Source: Streptomyces lomondensis (GTDB lineage: Bacteria; Actinomycetota; Actinomycetes; Streptomycetales; Streptomycetaceae). From it: a stretch of 64,000 bases of DNA. The notes below the pieces were generated by a model. It saw only the letters and a list, made by a program, of their open reading frames with translations, did not search any database and was not told the DNA's origin. The DNA is taken from positions 620,001 through 684,000 of the forward strand of contig NZ_BMWC01000004.1 in NCBI RefSeq assembly GCF_014651035.1, in the 5' to 3' direction. Positions 16,994-26,167 of this stretch are shown one piece after another (positions within the stretch are counted from its first letter, which is position 1; the number at the start of each line of letters is the position of its first letter). The translations under genes were made by a program, and so were the position numbers.

Positions 16994-17318
16994 CGCCTCA
17001 GAGCTCACTGGTCGGCGCGAGCGGTGTCCCGAGGCCCGGCTCGACCGGGTTTCCGGGACACCGCTGCCTGCGCGTAACTGGAACAGCCGTCCGTGCCATC
17101 AGTGATCTTTCCTTGGGCCATCCACCGAGTGGATGGCCCGGATACGGGATTCGGATCGCTCAGAGGATGGTGGCCGGGGCCTCGGGCAGCCCATAGTCAT
17201 CGCTACCCGCACGCCGCTGTCCGGACCAGCGGCCGACGTGCGGCCATCCTCAGCATGCCGTGCGCCGTAGGCGCCCGTGAGGCATGCCCGCTTCCGTACG
17301 CCGTCCCATGGAGACGCC
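16994..17318. other. Intergenic with promoter of the MFS gene
   Basis: About 325 bases without a gene. It holds the perfect palindrome listed separately at 17115 and presumably the promoter of the MFS transporter at 17319. Confidence 0.5.
17115..17139. promoter_or_regulatory. Perfect 11-bp inverted repeat upstream of MFS gene
   Basis: Arms GGGCCATCCAC / GTGGATGGCCC with a 3-nt spacer. It could fold as a terminator for the DUF6069 gene, but there is no following T-run and it lies 120 bp past that gene. The half-site GTGGATG recurs, also as a palindrome, in the LysR/FAH promoter region at 19754. That favours a regulator-binding site 180 bp upstream of the transporter. Confidence 0.5.
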
Positions 17319-18593
17319 ATGCCTGGTTCCGTACCGTTGCCTCCCACCGCGGTCGATGACACCGCCCCGTCGCCGGTCCCGGTGTCGGGCCCGGCCCACC
17401 TGCTGCGGGTGACCCTGCTGATGGCGGGCAGTTGTCTGCCGATCCTGGGGGCGGTGCTGATCGCCCCGGTGCTGCCGAAGATGCAGGACCATTTCGCGTC
17501 GACCCCGGGGGCCAAGGCGCTGGTTCCCCTCGCGCTGACCGTTCCGGCGCTGGCGCTGGCGCTGCTGGCTCCGTTCGCCGGGGTGATCGTGGACCGGCTG
17601 GGCCGCAAGCGCCTGCTGGTCGTGGCGACCCTGCTGTACGCCGTGTTCGGAACGGCCCCGCTCTACCTGGACTCCCTGGGTGCCATCATCGCCAGCCGCG
17701 CACTGGTGGGCGTTGCCGAGGCCGCGATCATGACCTGCTGCACCACCCTGATCGGCGACTACTACAGCGGACACCGGCGGGTGAAGTACCTCGCTCTGCA
17801 GACCATGTGCGCCTCCGCGTCGGCCACGGTCTTCTTCGTGCTCGGCGGTGCCTTGGGCGCGGCGGGCTGGAAGGCGCCCTTCTGGATCTACGCCGTGAGC
17901 CTGGCCCTCGCCCCGCTGATGGCCTCCGCCCTGCCCAGCCCCGCCGTCCGTGCGGCCACCGCCGGGGCCTCGGTCGAGACGGCCGGCGTACAGGTCCGCC
18001 GTCCCTTCCCCTGGCGGCAGCTCGCGGGCATCTGTGCCCTCACCTTCTTCGGGGCGATGGTCTTCTACACCGTCCCGGTGGAGATGTCGTACCTGCTCGA
18101 CGACCTCGGAGTGGAGAGCACCGGTGTCATCGGGCTCGCCACCGCGATCGCGAGTGCCGCCACCGTGGTCGGAGCGATCACGTTCGCCCGGCTGAAGCGC
18201 TCCCCGGACCCGATGCTGCCCGCCGTGTTCGCGGTCTGCGCGGTCGGCTTCGGGGTGATGTTCCTGGCGGAGACCGCGCCGCTGCTGGTCGTCGGGGCGG
18301 TGATCAACTGCGTGGGCACGGGCATGCTGCTGCCGGCCCTTCTCACGAGCGCCATGTCGCGCCTGGCGTTCGAGGACCGCGGCCGGGGCACGGGGCTGTG
18401 GATGGCGGCCTTCTTCGGCGGCGAGTTCGTCTGCCCGCTCGTGCTGCTGGCCGTGGAGTCGGCGGTCGGCAGTCTCGCCGGGGCGGTGGGCGTCCTGGGG
18501 CTGGCCGCCGCCCTCGTCGCGGCGGGGCTCCTGGCGGTCCGCCGCCGCGCCGGCGCCGTCGATCCCCGGCCACTGCCCGAGCAATTGGCCTGA
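17319..18593 (+). CDS. MFS transporter (DHA-type)
   Basis: A 424-aa, 12-segment major facilitator. Segment 1 ends in CLPILGAVLIAPVLPKMQDH, the loop 2-3 motif is DRLGRKRLL, and segment 4 has SRALVGVAEAAIMT. These fit the proton-antiport/aromatic-acid uptake groups. The ATG at 17319 follows a GGAG site. It points toward and converges with the LysR gene. With the catabolic run beyond, it is the obvious candidate to import the pathway substrate, which is inference. Confidence 0.85.
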   Translation: MPGSVPLPPTAVDDTAPSPVPVSGPAHLLRVTLLMAGSCLPILGAVLIAPVLPKMQDHFASTPGAKALVPLALTVPALALALLAPFAGVIVDRLGRKRLLVVATLLYAVFGTAPLYLDSLGAIIASRALVGVAEAAIMTCCTTLIGDYYSGHRRVKYLALQTMCASASATVFFVLGGALGAAGWKAPFWIYAVSLALAPLMASALPSPAVRAATAGASVETAGVQVRRPFPWRQLAGICALTFFGAMVFYTVPVEMSYLLDDLGVESTGVIGLATAIASAATVVGAITFARLKRSPDPMLPAVFAVCAVGFGVMFLAETAPLLVVGAVINCVGTGMLLPALLTSAMSRLAFEDRGRGTGLWMAAFFGGEFVCPLVLLAVESAVGSLAGAVGVLGLAAALVAAGLLAVRRRAGAVDPRPLPEQLA

Positions 18594-18754
18594 GGTTGCG
18601 GAAGCCCACGGGCCGGAGCGTACAAACCGGACGCCCGGCCCGCCTCATGTGCGGGCTGGAGCTCGTTGTCGCACCGGACGACGCCGAGACGGAGCGCGCT
18701 GATCGCACACTGCCATGCGGAGGGCCTGCGCGGGTTGCCGGCCGCCGCCCCGGA

Positions 18755-19720
18755 TCAGAAACGACCCGGCGCCGGCTCCGTGCCCTGGGCGGCCGAGACG
18801 GCCTCGGCCGCGCCGTGGCCCGTCAGCGTCAGGCCCACCTCCGCGGCCTTCTGCCGCAGCCAGATGTGGGCCGCGTCCTGGGCGTGTACGGGGTGCCACC
18901 ACATCGCCTCCTGCACCGGTACGGCCTCGAAGGGACAGGGCAGGACACGCACCGCGGCGGAGCGAACCGCTCGGCGGGCCAGGCGCTCCTGGATCATCGC
19001 GACCCGGCGGGTGCCCTCGACCATGTGGGGCAGCAGCTGGAAGGTCTGCACAGAGACCTCCACCCGGGGACTGATGCCGATCATGCTGAGCTGGCGGGCG
19101 GCGGGGGCATCGTAGGGGCGCTGGTAGACAGCCCACGGCAGACGGCCCAGCTGGTCGAGGGTGAGTGTGTCGCCGATCTCGGGGTTGTCGTCGGCGACCA
19201 GGCACAGCCAGCGGTCCTGGTGAAGGTCGACGTTGGGGAAGCCGTCGATGACGCCGTGCGGCATCAGCAGTCCGTCGACGGTGCTCAATACCGTCGCGGT
19301 GTTCTCCACGACGCTCGGCGCCGGGTGCTGGAAGGTGAGCCGGATGCCCGGCGCCTCCTGGTGCAGGGCGCGGGCCAGCGCGGCGCCGAACACAGCCGCG
19401 CCGTAGTCGGAGGCGAGCAGGGTGAACTCGCGGGTCTCGGCGGCGGGATCGAAGTCGGCCTGGCTGGCGAAGACACGCTCCAGCAGGTCGCACGCCGTGG
19501 CGCTGCGGTCGCGCAGGGCGACGCCGAGCGGGGTCAGTTCGTAGGCGTTGCCGGTCCGGGCGAGCAATTCGTCGTCGAAATGACGGCGGAGTCGGGCCAG
19601 TGCCGCGCTCATAGCCGGCTGGCTCAGTCCGATGCGCTCGCCGGCGCGGGTGACGTTGCGCTCCTCCAGCAGCGCGCGCAGGGCGACGACCAGATTCAGG
19701 TCGAGTCGGGACAGGTTCAT
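18755..19720 (-). CDS. LysR family transcriptional regulator
   Basis: A 321-aa LysR regulator. The N-terminal winged helix (LDLNLVVALRALLEERNVTR, then AGERIGLSQPAMSAALARLR) is of the NodD/NahR-like type with L-x-L-N at its start. The rest is a periplasmic-binding-like effector domain. The ATG at 19720 has an AGGTGG ribosome site and is preferred to an upstream GTG. It is divergent from the nine-gene catabolic run with 119 bp between starts, the standard layout for a LysR activator of an aromatic-degradation operon. Confidence 0.9.
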   Translation of the reverse strand: MNLSRLDLNLVVALRALLEERNVTRAGERIGLSQPAMSAALARLRRHFDDELLARTGNAYELTPLGVALRDRSATACDLLERVFASQADFDPAAETREFTLLASDYGAAVFGAALARALHQEAPGIRLTFQHPAPSVVENTATVLSTVDGLLMPHGVIDGFPNVDLHQDRWLCLVADDNPEIGDTLTLDQLGRLPWAVYQRPYDAPAARQLSMIGISPRVEVSVQTFQLLPHMVEGTRRVAMIQERLARRAVRSAAVRVLPCPFEAVPVQEAMWWHPVHAQDAAHIWLRQKAAEVGLTLTGHGAAEAVSAAQGTEPAPGRF

Positions 19721-19753
19721 CGGCACCACCTGGCAAACGAGACGTATTCACAG

Positions 19754-19774
19754 TGTGGATGAGGACCATCCACA
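19754..19774. promoter_or_regulatory. Palindrome in LysR / catabolic promoter region
   Basis: Perfect 8-bp arms TGTGGATG / CATCCACA with a 5-nt spacer, placed between the divergent LysR and FAH genes where a LysR recognition site is expected. The GTGGATG half-site is shared with the palindrome at 17115-17139 ahead of the MFS gene. Confidence 0.6.
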
Positions 19775-19839
19775 GGATTCATTTCCGCGATCTCATGATC
19801 CAGGTCAGAGTAGACCGCAACTCAGCGGGAGGACATCTC

Positions 19840-20826
19840 ATGGCAACGCTCGCGCAATCCGCCGGCCCGTTCGCGCTCGGCACGCTCTCCGCTCCGGACG
19901 GGAGTCCGTTCCCCGGCCTCGTGGTCCGGGACCGGGTGCTCGACCTGAGCACGGTCCTGGCCTGGGAGCCGGCCGATGTGCGTGCCGTGCTGGAACGGTG
20001 GGAGGAGGCCCTCCCCGTCCTGCACACCCTTGCGGACGAAGACGCCCTGGCGTGGCAGCCCCTGGACGACCTGCGGGTGCACGCACCGGTCGAGCCGCGT
20101 CAGATCTTCCAGTCCGGCGCCAACTACCGGCAGCATGTGATCGACCTGGAGGTGGCCCACCGCTCCCCGGACGACCCCCGCACCGTCGAGGAGGCGCGGG
20201 CGGAGATCGCCGCGGTGATGGACCGGCGGGCGGCGGAGGACCTGCCGTACGTCTTCATCGGTCTGCCGAGCGCGATCACTGGCCCGTACGACGACGTCGT
20301 ACTCCCGGGATGGGCTGAAAAGCCGGACTGGGAGCTGGAGTTGGCGGCCGTGATCGGCAGGCCCGCCCATCGGGTCTCCGTGGAGGAAGCGTTGGGGTAC
20401 GTTGCCGGGTACACGATCGCCAACGACCTCACCGACCGTGCCACCGTCTTCCGCCGGGACATGAAGGCCATCGGCACCGACTGGCTGCGCTGCAAGAACG
20501 CGCCCGGTTTCACGCCGCTCGGCCCCTGGATCGTCCCGTCGGAGTCGATCGCGGACCCCGGGGACCTGCGGGTCACGCTGAAGCTGAACGGCGAGACCAT
20601 GCAGGACGAGTCCACCAAGGACATGCTCTTCGGCATCGCGCGACTGGTGTCGTACATCTCCCAGACCTCCCGGCTCCTGCCCGGCGACCTGGTGTTGACC
20701 GGCAGCCCGGCCGGCAACGGGATCCACTGGGGCAGGCTGCTGCGCGACGGGGACGTCATGGAGGGCTCCATCACAGGGCTGGGCGTGCAGCGCACCCGCT
20801 GTGTCACCGAGGAGCCCGGCACATGA
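19840..20826 (+). CDS. Fumarylacetoacetate hydrolase family protein
   Basis: A 328-aa metal-dependent C-C bond hydrolase, decarboxylase or isomerase. Metal ligands are visible as Glu165-x-Glu167 (DWELELAAVIG) and Asp196 (ANDLTDR), and the family G-x-NY motif is SGANYRQH. The C-terminal core has VLTGSPAGNG. In ring-cleavage pathways such enzymes act on the ring-opened enol acid. ATG 19840 has a GGGAGGA site. It is the first gene of the catabolic run and overlaps the next gene by 4 nt. Confidence 0.87.
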   Translation: MATLAQSAGPFALGTLSAPDGSPFPGLVVRDRVLDLSTVLAWEPADVRAVLERWEEALPVLHTLADEDALAWQPLDDLRVHAPVEPRQIFQSGANYRQHVIDLEVAHRSPDDPRTVEEARAEIAAVMDRRAAEDLPYVFIGLPSAITGPYDDVVLPGWAEKPDWELELAAVIGRPAHRVSVEEALGYVAGYTIANDLTDRATVFRRDMKAIGTDWLRCKNAPGFTPLGPWIVPSESIADPGDLRVTLKLNGETMQDESTKDMLFGIARLVSYISQTSRLLPGDLVLTGSPAGNGIHWGRLLRDGDVMEGSITGLGVQRTRCVTEEPGT

Positions 20827-21785
20827 TCGACCGTACGGATCCCGAGGGCGCGATCGCCGAGGCAGCGAAGGCGTACTCGAACTGGGGGCGCTGGGGCGAG
20901 GACGACGTGCTCGGCACCCTCAACTTCCTCACCGAGGACAAGCGGCGTGAGGGCGCCGCACTGGTCCGGCGCGGAGTCAGCTTCTCGCTCTCGCAGCGGT
21001 TCGACATGAACGGCCCGCAGAAGGGCTGGCGGCGCCGGACCAACCCGGTCCACACCATGCTCGACACGGGTACGGACGCGGCCCTCGGCAACCAGGGCTT
21101 CCCACATGGCATCGGCGGGGCGGACGACGTGATCGCGATGCCGTTGCAGTGCTCGACCCAGTGGGACGGACTCGGGCACATCTTCGACCACGGGTTCGCG
21201 TGGAACGGGCGCCGGGCCGACAAGGTGGTCACTTCCGACGGCGACCTGGTCACCGGCATCGAGCACATGGCGCCGCACGTCGCAGGGCGCGGGGTCCTTC
21301 TCGACGTGGGCCGCGTCCTCGGCGGGAGCGGGGGAGAGCTGCCCGACGGGTTCGCGATCACCGAGGAGCACCTGCTGGCGACTGCCGAGGCGCACAGCGT
21401 GAGCGTGGGCCGCGGGGACATCGTCGTCGTACGGACCGGGCAGCTGGCCCGCGTCCGCCGCGACGGGTGGGGTGACTACGCGGGTGGGCCCGCCCCCGGG
21501 CTGTCGTTCACCACCGTCGGCTGGCTGCACCGCACGGAGATCGCCGCGATCGCCACCGACACCTGGGGCTTCGAGGTCCGGCCCAACGAGTTCGACGACG
21601 CCTTCCAGCCGCTGCACCAGATCGTCATCCCCAATATGGGCCTGGTGGTCGGCGAGATGTGGGACCTCGAAGCGCTCGCCGAGGACTGCGCGGCCGACGG
21701 AGTGTACGAGTTCTGGCTCACCGCCGCCCCGCTGCCCATCACCGGAGCCGTCGGCTCCCCGGTCAACCCGATCGCCGTCAAGTAG
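20823..21785 (+). CDS. Cyclase family protein (kynurenine-formamidase-like fold)
   Basis: A 320-aa protein of the cyclase/KynB-type superfamily. It has the metal-site motif TQWDGLGHIFDHG, corresponding to the HxGTHxDxPxH loop of KynB with the first positions changed, and later VVRTGQLAR and a C-terminal LPITGAVGSPVNP. These enzymes hydrolyse amides, lactones or cyclic intermediates. ATG overlap (ATGA) with the FAH gene indicates translational coupling. Its likely role is hydrolysis of a lactone or amide arising in the pathway. Confidence 0.82.
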   Translation: MIDRTDPEGAIAEAAKAYSNWGRWGEDDVLGTLNFLTEDKRREGAALVRRGVSFSLSQRFDMNGPQKGWRRRTNPVHTMLDTGTDAALGNQGFPHGIGGADDVIAMPLQCSTQWDGLGHIFDHGFAWNGRRADKVVTSDGDLVTGIEHMAPHVAGRGVLLDVGRVLGGSGGELPDGFAITEEHLLATAEAHSVSVGRGDIVVVRTGQLARVRRDGWGDYAGGPAPGLSFTTVGWLHRTEIAAIATDTWGFEVRPNEFDDAFQPLHQIVIPNMGLVVGEMWDLEALAEDCAADGVYEFWLTAAPLPITGAVGSPVNPIAVK

Positions 21786-21946
21786 CCCGCAGAACCGGCC
21801 GGATGCGTCCTTCCCCGGACAGCGGCGGCGCATCCGGCCCCCCCGCTGACGGGTGATTCATCAGCCCCCTGGCCCGCCCTCGCTGCGGGCGAGCCGCACC
21901 CCGCCGCCCGAAGCCGCGCGGCCCAACCTCGGGAGGTATCCCCGAC

Positions 21947-23119
21947 ATGGCAGACAGCCTCACCCTCCCCCACTCCCGACTTCGCTCGGGTGGAGGCACC
22001 CCCACCATCCTCGTGATCGGAGGAGGCGCCTCCGGCAACGCCGTCACAGTCCTGCTGCGCCGCGCCGGCATCGCCGTCGACCTGATCGAGGCCAAACCCG
22101 ACTGGAACGCCACCAGCGGCTCCGGCATCACCCTTCAGGGCAACGCCCTGCGCGTCCTGCGCGAACTGGGTCTTTGGGAGCAGGTGAGCGCCTCCGGATA
22201 CGCCTTCGGCACGTTGGGCATCACGGCCCCCGACGGCACGGTGCTGCATGTCGCCGAGGACATCAGAACCGGCGGTGATGACCTGCCGGCCACCCTCGGC
22301 ATGCAGCGTCCGCAGCTCCAGCGGATCCTCATCGACGCGGTCCGCGCCTGTGGCGCCACCGTACGTCTGGGCACCACCGCCGAGGCTCTGGAGCAGGACG
22401 CCGACGGCGTCTCGGTGCGCTTCAGCGACGGCACCGAGGGCCGCTACGACCTGGTGATCGGCGCCGACGGCCTGGGCTCCGCCACCCGCGCCGCGATCGG
22501 CATCACCGACAAGCCCGAGCCGACCGGCATGGCCATCTGGCGCATCGCGGCCCCGCGCCCCGAGGGCGTGGAGCGCACAGACCTGACCTACGGCGGCCCG
22601 GCGTACATCGCGGGTTACACCCCCACCAGCGAGAACACCATCTACGCGTTTGTCGTCGAAGCCTGTCGTGACCGAGCCTCGATCGCCCCGGGTGCCTACG
22701 CCGACGAAATGCGGCGTGCCGCGCAGGGGTATGGGGGGTTCTGGCCGGAGATCGTCGAGCACATCACCGACTCGCGGAAGGTCAACTACACCTGGTTCGA
22801 CCGCCTGTTGGTCGACGGCTCCTGGCACCGGGGCCGCGTCGTGCTGATCGGCGACGCCGCCCACTGCTGCCCGCCCACCATCGCCCAGGGCGCGGCCATG
22901 TCCCTGGAGGACGCCCTCGTGCTCGCCGAGCTGCTCACGAGCGGGCGGGAGTGGGACGACGAGCTGTTCCAGACCTACTACGAGCGCCGCACCGCGCGGG
23001 TGCGGACCGTCGTCGAGGCGTCCGTGCAGATCGGCCAGTGGCAGCTGGACGGGGTGCGCGACGCGGACGTGCCGGGGCTGATCGGCCGCACCATGAACAT
23101 GCTGAAGGAGTTGCCGTGA
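21947..23119 (+). CDS. FAD-dependent aromatic-type monooxygenase
   Basis: A 390-aa group A flavoprotein hydroxylase. The dinucleotide fold is VIGGGASGNAV at about residue 25, the DG motif is IGADGLGSATR, and the second FAD motif is VLIGDAAHCCPPTIAQGAAM. These are the three hallmarks of p-hydroxybenzoate-hydroxylase-like enzymes, which use NAD(P)H and O2. The N-terminus has an unusual Ser/Arg/Gly insert (residues 6-20) encoded by a dispersed repeat. It probably ortho-hydroxylates the substrate to give a catechol. It overlaps the next gene by 4 nt. Confidence 0.9.
   Translation: MADSLTLPHSRLRSGGGTPTILVIGGGASGNAVTVLLRRAGIAVDLIEAKPDWNATSGSGITLQGNALRVLRELGLWEQVSASGYAFGTLGITAPDGTVLHVAEDIRTGGDDLPATLGMQRPQLQRILIDAVRACGATVRLGTTAEALEQDADGVSVRFSDGTEGRYDLVIGADGLGSATRAAIGITDKPEPTGMAIWRIAAPRPEGVERTDLTYGGPAYIAGYTPTSENTIYAFVVEACRDRASIAPGAYADEMRRAAQGYGGFWPEIVEHITDSRKVNYTWFDRLLVDGSWHRGRVVLIGDAAHCCPPTIAQGAAMSLEDALVLAELLTSGREWDDELFQTYYERRTARVRTVVEASVQIGQWQLDGVRDADVPGLIGRTMNMLKELP
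21963..22004 (+). repeat. Streptomyces dispersed stem-loop repeat inside a coding region
   Basis: A 42-bp C-rich palindrome-like element whose core CCCGACTTCGCTCGGG forms a short stem-loop. It closely resembles a C-rich/TTCGCTCG repeat common between Streptomyces genes. Here it lies in frame, encoding residues 6-20 of the monooxygenase just before its FAD motif. A different start (after the repeat) is not obvious, so the element seems to be translated. Confidence 0.55.
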
Positions 23120-24114
23120 CAGCACCCACGGTGGACGTGCACGCGCACGTCCTGCTGCCCGAGGTCGACGCCCTGGTGGCGGACTTGCCGGGATGCGCCC
23201 AGGCCCGGGCTCTCGACGCCCGCCGCAACGGCCCCGCGGCGCTCGCCGTCAGCGGCCCGATGGTCCGCGAACGCGCCCCGAGGATGATCGACGTCACCGC
23301 ACGGCTGGCCGCGATGGACGCCCAGGGCGTGGACATCCAACTCGTCAGCCCGTCCCCCTCGCACTACCACTACTGGGCGGACGAGGAGACGGCCGAGAAG
23401 GTCTACCGGCTCGCGGGCGAGGCCACGGCCGCCCACTGCGCCCACGCCCCCGAGCGCCTGCACGGACTCGGGCTCGCCCCTCTGCAACATCCGCAGCAAG
23501 CTGTGCGCGCCCTCGAGCACGCCATGGAACTGGGCCTGTCGGGCGTCGAGATCTCCAGTCACGCCCCCGGCCGCGAGCTCTCCGACCCGGCCTACGAACC
23601 CTTCTGGACCCGGGCCGAGGAGACCGGCGCGATCCTCTTCCTGCACCCCTTCGGCTGCACGCTCGACGAGCGCCTGGACCAGTGGTACCTGTCCAACGTC
23701 GTCGGCCAGCCGGTGGAGAACGCGGTCGCGCTCTCGCACCTGATCTTCTCCGGCGTGCTGGACCGGCATCCGGGTCTGAAGCTGATCGCGGCCCACGGCG
23801 GCGGCTACCTGCCCACGCACATCGGCCGCTCCGACCACGCCTGGTCGGCCCGCTCCGACGCGGGCGCCGGCTGCGCCCACCTGCCCAGCAGCTACCTCAA
23901 ACGCCTCTACTTCGACTCCCTCGTCCACGACCCGCACGTACTGCGGGAACTCGTCCGAGCGGCGGGCGCGGACCGGGTCCTGCTCGGGTCCGACTACGCC
24001 TTCGACATGGGCACCGAGGACCCGGTCGCCGCCCTGCGCGCCGCCCGGCTGCCCGACCCCGACTTCCACGCCGTACGCGGCGGCAACGCCGCCGCCCTGC
24101 TCAACCTCGCCTGA
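23116..24114 (+). CDS. Amidohydrolase family protein (ACMSD-like)
   Basis: A 332-aa TIM-barrel amidohydrolase of the type-2 group that includes aminocarboxymuconate semialdehyde decarboxylase and other aromatic-acid decarboxylases. Metal ligands are visible in VDVHAHV (HxH), FLHPFGC, AAHGGGYLP and GSDYAFD. The GTG start at 23116 overlaps the monooxygenase stop (GTGA). A non-oxidative decarboxylation, or hydrolysis of a ring-opened intermediate, would suit its position. Confidence 0.87.
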   Translation: MTAPTVDVHAHVLLPEVDALVADLPGCAQARALDARRNGPAALAVSGPMVRERAPRMIDVTARLAAMDAQGVDIQLVSPSPSHYHYWADEETAEKVYRLAGEATAAHCAHAPERLHGLGLAPLQHPQQAVRALEHAMELGLSGVEISSHAPGRELSDPAYEPFWTRAEETGAILFLHPFGCTLDERLDQWYLSNVVGQPVENAVALSHLIFSGVLDRHPGLKLIAAHGGGYLPTHIGRSDHAWSARSDAGAGCAHLPSSYLKRLYFDSLVHDPHVLRELVRAAGADRVLLGSDYAFDMGTEDPVAALRAARLPDPDFHAVRGGNAAALLNLA

Positions 24115-24129
24115 GGAAGGAACCCCCAC

Positions 24130-25068
24130 ATGACCAACCGCCTGCTCACGCATCTGCGGCACGTCGACCTCGCCGTGCCCGACTACGACAAGCAACTCGA
24201 CTTCTACGCCGGCGTCTGGGGCCTGACCAAGGTCGCAGAGGACTCCGGCATCTCCTTCCTGGCCGCCGAGGGCAGCCCCGAGCAGTACGTGATCCGGCTG
24301 CGCAAGGCGGAGGAGAAGCGGCTCGACCTTGTCTCCTACGGCGCCGGGAGCCCGGCCGACGTGGATACCCTCGCTGAGCAGTTGCTCGCGGGCGGCGTGC
24401 AGCTGATCTCCCAGCCGGGCAAGGTTGAGACCCCCGGTGGCGGCTACGGCTTCCGCTTCTTCGACGTCGACGGCCGCACCATCGAGGTCTCCGCGGACGT
24501 CGAGGTGCGGCAGCACCGCAAGATCGAGGAGAAGGAATCCATCCCGGTCAAGCTGTCGCACGTCGTGCTGAACTCGCCGGACCTCGGCAGGACCCGCGAG
24601 TGGTACGAGACCCACCTCGGCTTCCGCCTCTCCGACACCCTGAGCTCGCCGCACATGGGCGAGGTCATGCACTTCATGCGGATCAGCAACCAGCACCACT
24701 CCATGGCCATCGCGAAGGGCCCGCACACCTCGCTGCACCACGTCTCCTTCGAGATGCGCGGCCTGGACGAGTACATGCGCGGCTCCGGCCGCGTGATGCG
24801 GGCCGGCTTCAAGAAGGTCTGGGGCCCGGGCCGGCACATGGCGGGCGACAACACCTTCACCTACTTCCTCGACCCGCACGGCAACACCGTCGAGTACACG
24901 ACGGAGCTCGAAGTGCTGGACGAGGACACCTGGCACCCCCACGTCTACGACTTCTCCCAGCCCGAGGTCACCGACCAGTGGGGCACCGCCAACCCGATGA
25001 ACGAACTCGTCGCCAAGGAGTCCTTCAACGACGTCGACCGCGGCGTGTTCGTCGCCCCGCCGGTCTGA
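24130..25068 (+). CDS. VOC family extradiol-type dioxygenase
   Basis: A 312-aa protein with two vicinal-oxygen-chelate modules (residues 8-125 and 140-265), like type I extradiol catechol dioxygenases. The Fe(II) ligands expected in the C-terminal module are present: His144 (KLSHVVL), His203/204 (LHHVSFE) and Glu255 (NTVEYTTEL). Together with the upstream flavin hydroxylase this makes meta-cleavage of a catechol the natural reading. An AGGAAGG ribosome site precedes the ATG. Confidence 0.87.
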   Translation: MTNRLLTHLRHVDLAVPDYDKQLDFYAGVWGLTKVAEDSGISFLAAEGSPEQYVIRLRKAEEKRLDLVSYGAGSPADVDTLAEQLLAGGVQLISQPGKVETPGGGYGFRFFDVDGRTIEVSADVEVRQHRKIEEKESIPVKLSHVVLNSPDLGRTREWYETHLGFRLSDTLSSPHMGEVMHFMRISNQHHSMAIAKGPHTSLHHVSFEMRGLDEYMRGSGRVMRAGFKKVWGPGRHMAGDNTFTYFLDPHGNTVEYTTELEVLDEDTWHPHVYDFSQPEVTDQWGTANPMNELVAKESFNDVDRGVFVAPPV

Positions 25069-25195
25069 CCGGCACGGCCCGCCGGCCCCACCGGTGAGGC
25101 CCCCCGTCACCGGGGGCGTGGCAGCCCGGTCAAGCCCTGACTCCCCGCCGCGCCCCCGGCCCCTCGTCCCCCCTCCCGTCGACAGGACCCCTCCC

Positions 25196-26167
25196 ATGCG
25201 TTTCGCCACGTACGAGTACCGCGACCGACACCAGGTGGCCGTCGTCGAGGAGGACGGCACCCTCCGTCCCCTGACCGGTGTCCACTCCCTGACCGGCTTG
25301 CTCGCCGAGGGAGGGGGCCTGCCCGAACTGCTCGACTCGGGCTCCGTGCCGCCCGGCGTCCCGGCCGGCCCCCACGTCTCCGAGGTGCGGCTGCTGTCCC
25401 CGCTCCAGCCGCCGACCGTGCGGGACTTCGTCACCTTCGAGGAACACGTCGAGGGCGTACGACGGTCCATCGACGGGGCCGCCGGAGTACCGGAGCAGTG
25501 GTACGCGGCCCCGACGTTCTACTTCACCAACCCCTACGCCGTGTACGGCCCGCACGACGACATCCCCGTGCCCCCGGGGTCGAGCGTCCTCGACTTCGAA
25601 CTCGAGGTCGCCGCCGTGATCGGCAAGGAGGGCCGCGATCTCACACCGGAGCAGGCACGCGACCACATCGTCGGCTACACGGTCCTCAACGACTGGTCCG
25701 CCCGCGACCTGCAGTCCGCCGAGATGAAGGTCGGCCTCGGCCCGTGCAAGGGCAAGGACACCGCCACCACCCTCGGGCCGTACCTCGTCACCGCCGACGA
25801 ACTGGAGAAGTACCGCGACGCCGACGGCTTCCTGCGGCTCGGCCTGACCGCCGAGATCAACGGCGAGGTGGTCGGCGAGGACCTGCTGTCCAACATGAGC
25901 TGGACCTTCGAGGAGATGGTCGCCTACGCCTCGCGCGGCACCTGGGTACGCCCCGGTGACGTCCTCGGCTCCGGCACCTGCGGCAACGGCGGCTGCCTCG
26001 CCGAGCTGTGGGGCGTACGAGGTCGGCACGACCCGGCGCCGCTGAAGCCCGGCGACACCGTCACCCTCACCGTCGAGGGCATCGGCAGCACGTCCAACAC
26101 CGTGGTGGCCGGCGGCGACGTCATGCCGGTTCCGGTCGGCCGGCGCCGCTCGCGGGAGCGGCCGTGA
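25196..26167 (+). CDS. Fumarylacetoacetate hydrolase family protein (second copy)
   Basis: A 323-aa paralogue of the protein at 19840 but closer to fumarylacetoacetases and 2-oxohepta-3-enedioate isomerases. The metal site is DFELEVAAVIG, with Asp in LNDWSARD, and a C-terminal SGTCGNGG loop. The ATG at 25196 follows an AGGA site; the upstream frame is open but low-complexity. It overlaps the SDR gene by 4 nt. Two FAH enzymes in one run suggest successive hydrolysis and decarboxylation/isomerisation steps. Confidence 0.86.
   Translation: MRFATYEYRDRHQVAVVEEDGTLRPLTGVHSLTGLLAEGGGLPELLDSGSVPPGVPAGPHVSEVRLLSPLQPPTVRDFVTFEEHVEGVRRSIDGAAGVPEQWYAAPTFYFTNPYAVYGPHDDIPVPPGSSVLDFELEVAAVIGKEGRDLTPEQARDHIVGYTVLNDWSARDLQSAEMKVGLGPCKGKDTATTLGPYLVTADELEKYRDADGFLRLGLTAEINGEVVGEDLLSNMSWTFEEMVAYASRGTWVRPGDVLGSGTCGNGGCLAELWGVRGRHDPAPLKPGDTVTLTVEGIGSTSNTVVAGGDVMPVPVGRRRSRERP

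Noticed and set aside
17115..17139. Reading the palindrome as the DUF6069 terminator
   Set aside because: It lies about 120 bp after the stop, has no T-run and shares its half-site with the LysR promoter, so an operator is preferred; termination is not excluded.
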